Positions 60,201 through 64,000 of a stretch of 64,000 nucleotides of DNA are shown here, in pieces (the stretch's first letter is position 1; each line of letters opens with the position of its first letter). Origin of the DNA: Bacteroidota bacterium (lineage in GTDB: Bacteria; Bacteroidota; Bacteroidia; Bacteroidales; FEN-979). The stretch covers positions 310,001 through 374,000 of the forward strand of contig JAPLDJ010000015.1 of NCBI GenBank assembly GCA_026391805.1. Reading direction: 5' to 3'. Under the pieces are notes generated by a model. That model saw nothing but the letters and a program-made list of their open reading frames with translations. It was not told the origin of the DNA and did no database searches. The position numbers and the translations under genes were made by a program.

Positions 60201-63200
60201 ATATACCGGCTGGGAATGCTGAAATACACGGTTGTGGCGGATAAAAACAAAATTTACAGCAAAGTTTCCGCGGAGCTTTTCCAGGATCGGAACCTCCACA
60301 AGTGTCTGGCTGTTATTCAGGTTGATGTGCTTCCGTGAATAGAGGCTGTCGTCTCTCCGGACCTCAAACAGAACGCTCACATTCTCTGCTTTTGTCCCGA
60401 TCAGGAAACGGGCTTTTTCGCCGGGTTCTCCGCTTACTTTCAGGGGAACAAACCAATCCATTTCCGGAACAGGAACCTTTGTGGAAGCCGGATCATAGAT
60501 CACGAAGTCCTTTTTGACTTCAACTGCTTCCCCGTAAGGATCTTTTGCTTTCATTGTCAGAAGATAGTTACCCTGTTTCAGCCCTGTGCCTTGCGCTAAG
60601 CGCCCGGTGCTTAATCGAAAAACGGAATCTGTCTTCGTATCAAAACCAGTCTGCAGGATATTTTCCTCAACGGCCCATTTTCCGGGGTTATCTTCATCAT
60701 CCCTTACATCCATCGGAAATGAGGAACGGAATTCTTCTTCCGTCATGCCCATCAGGTCGGGACGGTCGAGGGTGCGTTTGCGAAGCAGGCGGTCGGGCTG
60801 ATGGAGACGCTGGATGGTCACGGTGACGACTGCCGGAGTTTTCCGTCCGTTCAGGTTGGTGGCTGTCAGGCGGAATGCAGTATCATGTGCAGGATCCAGT
60901 TTTTCCGGGAGGTTCATGCTGACCAGAAGAGAGACGTACCCCACCGAAACACTTTCATTGGCCGATTGTGTTTCGCCGTTTACATCGGTCACATCGGCAT
61001 ACACAACATAATCAAATACCGGGTTAAAGGATTTTTCAATGGCCTGATCGGGAATGGCCCTGAACTTTATACTGAAGCTCCCGTCGGAAGCGCTCTTCAT
61101 CGTCCCATGAAGGATCTCTGTTTCAGAAGAAGGAGGTGTAAAATACCACCACCATTCCCGGAACGGAAAACGGGCAGCACGTACAACGCGGTATTTCACA
61201 CTGGCGCCGTCAAGGCTGTTTCCTGCATAAGCAACGGCCTTTCCGGTCATGGTGATGGTGTCGTTTAGACGGTAATTGCCTTCCACCGGCTCAAATGCGA
61301 TCTCAAATGTGGGGCGCTTGTACTCTTCCACGGAAATACTGGTTGACCCGGAACCATTGGAAATGGTCATCGAACCAAGAAGAACACCCTGCGGAACGGT
61401 AAATGATCCATTGAAAGATCCAAATTCATTGGTCTTGAGCGACTGCTCGGCGATCTTCTGGCTGTTGACATCCGTAAAAACAACAATCGTTGTTTTATCA
61501 GGCTGGATGCTGTAGTTATCGCCGTTCTTTTCAAGCAGGACTCCCTTGAAATAGATGATCTGCCCGGGCCGGTAAATTGCCCGGTCGGTGAAGAAAACGG
61601 TCTTCTGAACCGGCTTTTTCACCGCATCATTCACTGGGTATTGGTAATAATTCCCGGTGATAAACAGATCGTCCTTCATCCGTAGCCTCAGGAAAATATT
61701 GCCGTAAGCAGTGTTCCGTGGAAGCGCCGGCAAAACGATATGGCCATTCTCATCTGAAATGTATTCGCCAGTTTTTTTGTTTTCATATTTCCGGGTCATG
61801 TAGTTGAAGCCATTGGTAAAAGCTTCGGCCACGACGCCTTTCAGGGAAAGCCCGGTCTCCCGGCCGAGGATGTAGAATTCCTCTTCATTCTTTTCATTTT
61901 TCTGACTGATGTAGCTGATCCTGGTTGAAAAGAAAGGAGCCCAGGCGATCACCTGGCCTGTGTCGCTGAACTGAGGATCCGAAGAAACGATCAGGATGTA
62001 AAAACCTGCATCAAGTTCAGGAATGCGGAAATCCATCCGGTGCGATTGCAGATCGCCGTCATTGGGAAGATTCAGCGATCCATCTTTCTGGAATTTTAAT
62101 CCGGTATAATAAGCGATCAGCTCTTCCCGTGTCCGGTTCGCCGTTCTTTCCTGGTTCTCCTCCGGTGTTGTCTTTGCCAGCCGGAACCAGATCTTTTCCA
62201 CGTTTCTGAATTCAAGCGATCCCAGAGACGGCTTTCCCGGGATCACGCCATATTCGGTATGAACCAACAATGCAGGCTTCCGGATCTCAGAGGCCAGGAG
62301 CCTGCAGTTAACTGCTCCCGTGCTTTCCGGAAACTGCCGGATGGCCTTCTCGCAATAACCGAGCGCTTCTTTGATTTCCCATTTGTGCTTGGTTGATTGC
62401 AGCGGATGATAAGATGATCCCTGGTCATGCAAATACTGAGCAATCCGGAATGTCACATCTGCCGAAAAAGGAGAAGAAGCATTTGCCTCCTCCAGCTTTT
62501 TCAATGATTCAAAATAGAGGCTGTCTTTTCCATCCATAACAGCATTTTCATAGACGAACATAAAACGGTGGAGTTCTTCGTCAATGAGCGCCCTGGGATC
62601 TTTATCCGCAAGATGGAACGAGGCAAGGTCCTGAAAAATCTTCAGCGCAAGTGCATCCGAAGAAGGGGAATTTGCGGGAAGCCAGGGCTTCATCCTGGCA
62701 AAATCAGAGGCCTGCATGAAATACTCCGGGTTAGCCAAAACAAAGGGTTCGGCGAAAGAAACATCCGCGCCTTTGTTTCCCTGAAAATAATCCAGCGCCC
62801 TCCAGCAAAGGAAATCATAAAGTGTTGGTCGGTACTCATCAGCCAGGATTCCTTTCAGTTTTGCTCTCTTGTGCTCGTATGTATCGGGTTTTTCCAGGAT
62901 GGGTTCGAAATTCCCGATCGGGATGGACTGCAGCAGGGACGGGTTATCCAGGGAAAGCAGATAGGTCCTGGCGATGTTACGGCTGAGGGTTTTCAGGTCC
63001 CAGGTCTCGATGCTGTCGGGAATACTGTTTGCCAGCTGGGTGCGGTTGCTGAATCGGTAAATGTTCGTCTGGTAATAATTCCAGTAAAGTTCTGCCAGGA
63101 TTGAACTGAGGATCTGTGCAACCGGCTCCCGTGCCGTGCCCCTGAGCTCGTTCCGTACATCATTTATCGATGCAACCTGGGGATTTTCACGGAAATCGGC

Positions 63201-63503
63201 TTTCAGCTTCAGTCGGTATATTATGGACTTGATGTACTGCGGAGCATTATTTTCATTTTTCGCTTTCAGATAGATGTTATCGACAATCTCCAGCGCGGAT
63301 TTGGGAAGGCCGAGATTGGAGAGGGAATCGACTTTTTTCCAGTCGCGGTCATAACTGGTGAACTGGTGAACTGGTGAATTGGTGAGTTGTTGAGTTGCTG
63401 AGCTGTTGAGTTGTTTAGTCGCAGGTTTTGCTGGTTTCTGAGCAGTAAGGGAAAAGGAGATCGCAAAAAGGAGGAATAATAAGAAAACATTCCGTGCTTT
63501 CAT
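57249..63503 (-). CDS. Giant alpha-2-macroglobulin family protein
   Basis: The 2,084-residue product has a signal peptide (MKARNVFLLFLLFAISFSLTAQ), an N-terminal segment, then a series of macroglobulin (MG) domains with the MG2/bait-type ends (RPGQIIYFKGVLLEKNGDNYSI; VTRKDLMVFPNAPRFVRQGDTVVF) and an alpha-toroid complement-like domain (LDANLKKLQKMQAPSGGWPWFDGMPESRYITQDIVTGIGRLG). No C-x-E-Q thioester was seen. Such proteins trap foreign proteases or guard the envelope; substrate unknown. Start ATG 63501-63503 gives the best signal peptide. A repeat inserted near the N-terminus (63353-63418) encodes TKQLNSSATQQLTNSPVHQF. Confidence 0.9.
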   Translation of the reverse strand: MKARNVFLLFLLFAISFSLTAQKPAKPATKQLNSSATQQLTNSPVHQFTSYDRDWKKVDSLSNLGLPKSALEIVDNIYLKAKNENNAPQYIKSIIYRLKLKADFRENPQVASINDVRNELRGTAREPVAQILSSILAELYWNYYQTNIYRFSNRTQLANSIPDSIETWDLKTLSRNIARTYLLSLDNPSLLQSIPIGNFEPILEKPDTYEHKRAKLKGILADEYRPTLYDFLCWRALDYFQGNKGADVSFAEPFVLANPEYFMQASDFARMKPWLPANSPSSDALALKIFQDLASFHLADKDPRALIDEELHRFMFVYENAVMDGKDSLYFESLKKLEEANASSPFSADVTFRIAQYLHDQGSSYHPLQSTKHKWEIKEALGYCEKAIRQFPESTGAVNCRLLASEIRKPALLVHTEYGVIPGKPSLGSLEFRNVEKIWFRLAKTTPEENQERTANRTREELIAYYTGLKFQKDGSLNLPNDGDLQSHRMDFRIPELDAGFYILIVSSDPQFSDTGQVIAWAPFFSTRISYISQKNEKNEEEFYILGRETGLSLKGVVAEAFTNGFNYMTRKYENKKTGEYISDENGHIVLPALPRNTAYGNIFLRLRMKDDLFITGNYYQYPVNDAVKKPVQKTVFFTDRAIYRPGQIIYFKGVLLEKNGDNYSIQPDKTTIVVFTDVNSQKIAEQSLKTNEFGSFNGSFTVPQGVLLGSMTISNGSGSTSISVEEYKRPTFEIAFEPVEGNYRLNDTITMTGKAVAYAGNSLDGASVKYRVVRAARFPFREWWWYFTPPSSETEILHGTMKSASDGSFSIKFRAIPDQAIEKSFNPVFDYVVYADVTDVNGETQSANESVSVGYVSLLVSMNLPEKLDPAHDTAFRLTATNLNGRKTPAVVTVTIQRLHQPDRLLRKRTLDRPDLMGMTEEEFRSSFPMDVRDDEDNPGKWAVEENILQTGFDTKTDSVFRLSTGRLAQGTGLKQGNYLLTMKAKDPYGEAVEVKKDFVIYDPASTKVPVPEMDWFVPLKVSGEPGEKARFLIGTKAENVSVLFEVRRDDSLYSRKHINLNNSQTLVEVPILEKLRGNFAVNFVFIRHNRVFQHSQPVYVPYTNKKLDIKFETFRDKLIPGQNEEWKIKITNVQKIPVRAEYLTAMYDASLDVFRPNAWSFSIFRLYYSSLPWEAGNGFRTSSGTYYPLHYRSDEYIFPVYEQLNWFDMGFLGGGRYRTYRVGGMATDRNAKFAPPMAVADNLTVEESATTEAEMVVPASGQTVAQAGDQGILPTEAGRKEGSQKGIQVRRDFRETAFFYPSLVTDTAGNLEVKFTVPESLTRWKILGFAQTKQLDYGLIENELVTRKDLMVFPNAPRFVRQGDTVVFSTKVVNLSDRTLKGEVRLEMLDALTQKPVSLITGSRDQEFTIPVGQSSSVSWKLAIPDDPALSVLMYRVTARAGDFSDGEENAFPVLTNRMLVTESLPLPVRGKGTFDFKFDKLLNSSSGSTLKNYKLTLEFTSNPAWFAVQALPSLDDPKYPNADNIFRSYYVNSIASFIANSNPRIRQVFESWKNITPDALKSNLGKNEQLKSALLQETPWVLEATDETQRKYKLGLFFDGNTMTVRLDANLKKLQKMQAPSGGWPWFDGMPESRYITQDIVTGIGRLGHLGIKNIREDRETWKMVTKAIGFLDAEIVKDYNDIKKYYPGKLDENHLGATEIQYLFARSYFLRDLPVGSLTGTGPAKEAFDYFRHQAEKYWLQSDLHFQGMIGLALNRMGNTVVPAAILKSLSEKALHSQEMGMYWALQGGYLWYQAPIETQALLIEAYEEISADKKPVDEMKIWLLKQKQTQDWQTGRATAEACYALLLRGTDLLSQESAVKISLGDEVIDPQKITDTKVEAGTGYFQVHRDGKEIRPEMGNVKVDRTGEGVAWGALYWQYFEDLDKITPHSTPLKVEKELFIERVTPAGKVLDPITKYKVQSTNAEGLTVGDKIIVRIVLSVDRNLEFVHMKDMRASAFEPLTSEQNSGYRYQGGLGYYQSMTDLAANFFFDYLPKGTYVFEYPLVINAAGEYSNGITTVQCMYAPEFAAHSEGIRVTIK
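63353..63418 (-). repeat. ACTGGTGA-family repeat inside the macroglobulin coding region
   Basis: Plus-strand AACTGGTGAACTGGTGAACT and TGAGTTGTTGAGTTGCTGAG-type units, in frame on the minus strand, encode a Thr/Ser/Gln-rich stretch right after the signal peptide and a short linker. It replaces nothing essential, since the first conserved MG-type sequence follows it. Confidence 0.8.
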
Positions 63504-63569
63504 GGCATGATGGTTTTGGGTATGCAATTATAAGGGAAACGGCGGAGGATAGCAAAGATTGTGCCTTAA

Positions 63570-64000
63570 CTACTCTTTGACCAGCGAGGTCAGGGGATTG
63601 GCCAGGCCCTTGTACTCGGTCAGTTCAAGTTTTACGGAACCGACGGCAACGGCTGATTTTGCAAGGATAGGAATGCGGTTATCATCATCGGAAACCCAGA
63701 CATCCATGGGATACGGCTGGCTGAAAACATTTCCGGTCGCAACCATCGGCTTGAACTTCAGGCAATGAAATCTTCCAAGGTCGGTGATCACATCCTCGCG
63801 GCCGGCGAATTCAATGAGGGAGGTATAAACGGAATCGTCGAGCATGAAATCCACAGGAAACCGGTCACCGATTTTAAGATTGGAGAAATCCAGCGTCCGG
63901 CAATAATAGAAGGCGGATAGAATATCATGCGTGCCGGGCTTCATGCTCTTGTTGGCGGTGTGGCTGGAATAGGAACCGGAATATTGATTGAACCTCACCT
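63570..64000 (-). CDS. DUF3108 protein, partial (start beyond right edge)
   Basis: At least 142 residues are visible, with the N-terminal part beyond the window. The sequence ILSAFYYCRTLDFSNLKIGDRFPVDFMLDDSVYTSLIEFAGREDVITDLGRFHCLKFKPMV and VWVSDDDNRIPILAKSAVAVGSVKLELTEYKGL is the DUF3108 pattern of Bacteroidota outer-membrane-associated proteins. Its neighbour downstream is the macroglobulin gene, and the two could be an operon; the gap is 66 bases. Confidence 0.85.
   Translation of the reverse strand, partial: VRFNQYSGSYSSHTANKSMKPGTHDILSAFYYCRTLDFSNLKIGDRFPVDFMLDDSVYTSLIEFAGREDVITDLGRFHCLKFKPMVATGNVFSQPYPMDVWVSDDDNRIPILAKSAVAVGSVKLELTEYKGLANPLTSLVKE

Overview
The window reads as chromosomal DNA of a Bacteroidota (Bacteroidetes) bacterium, most likely a fermentative or anaerobic member of Bacteroidales or a relative. 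The signs are: three secreted proteins ending in type IX secretion (T9SS) C-terminal sorting domains; Bacteroidota promoters with a TAnnTTTG -7 box; weak Shine-Dalgarno use; ECF sigma factors paired with membrane anti-sigma proteins; DUF3857/transglutaminase proteins; a bacterial alpha-2-macroglobulin; and a complete Na+-pumping methylmalonyl-CoA decarboxylase operon, the last step of propionate fermentation. Most of the window is conserved core genome and is well explained. I see no prophage, transposase, integrase, CRISPR array or rRNA.

Layout. 1-5.9 kb: 5' part of glnS, folB, tRNA-Cys, nfo, then purH-mreB-mreC-mreD on the minus strand, without the mrdA and rodA genes that often follow mreD. 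6-12.8 kb: a lone FtsX/MacB-type permease, a ferritin-like protein, udk, and the mce-mmdA-oadG-type-mmdC-mmdB propionate operon. 12.9-18.9 kb: a T9SS PKD-repeat protein, an ECF sigma factor overlapping a probable dual-membrane-spanning anti-sigma factor, a divergent outer-membrane barrel protein and a lipoprotein. 19-22.5 kb: a three-gene partner-switching module (Cache-HAMP-PP2C-HATPase fusion, STAS protein, class III cyclase-like protein). 22.6-31.8 kb: T9SS proteins, a DUF6249-like membrane protein, thpR, a GH114-like lipoprotein, tRNA-Ala, an AT-rich acyltransferase island, and a second ECF sigma operon with a fructosamine-kinase-like gene. 31.8-41.6 kb: lutB-like, rpiB, an AT-rich gap with three identical DnaA-box-like sites, then a same-strand series nadA, MORN-like, rRNA pseudouridine synthase and two DUF3857 proteins. 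41.7-64 kb: dnaG, a Tat-linked DUF362/ferredoxin pair, GNAT, DUF1697, PHP phosphatase, U32, DUF748, M28, aspS, a STAS-like protein, a giant alpha-2-macroglobulin and a partial DUF3108 protein.

The least ordinary features are (i) the SpoIIE-type/STAS/cyclase-like trio, which has no sigma factor next to it and may switch a cyclase-like output instead; (ii) the trans-envelope anti-sigma factor; and (iii) several families of short dispersed repeats that usually sit between genes but here also supply coding sequence and stop codons: the ends of nfo, aspS and the M28 peptidase, the N-terminus of the macroglobulin, and the linker of a fused ferredoxin protein.
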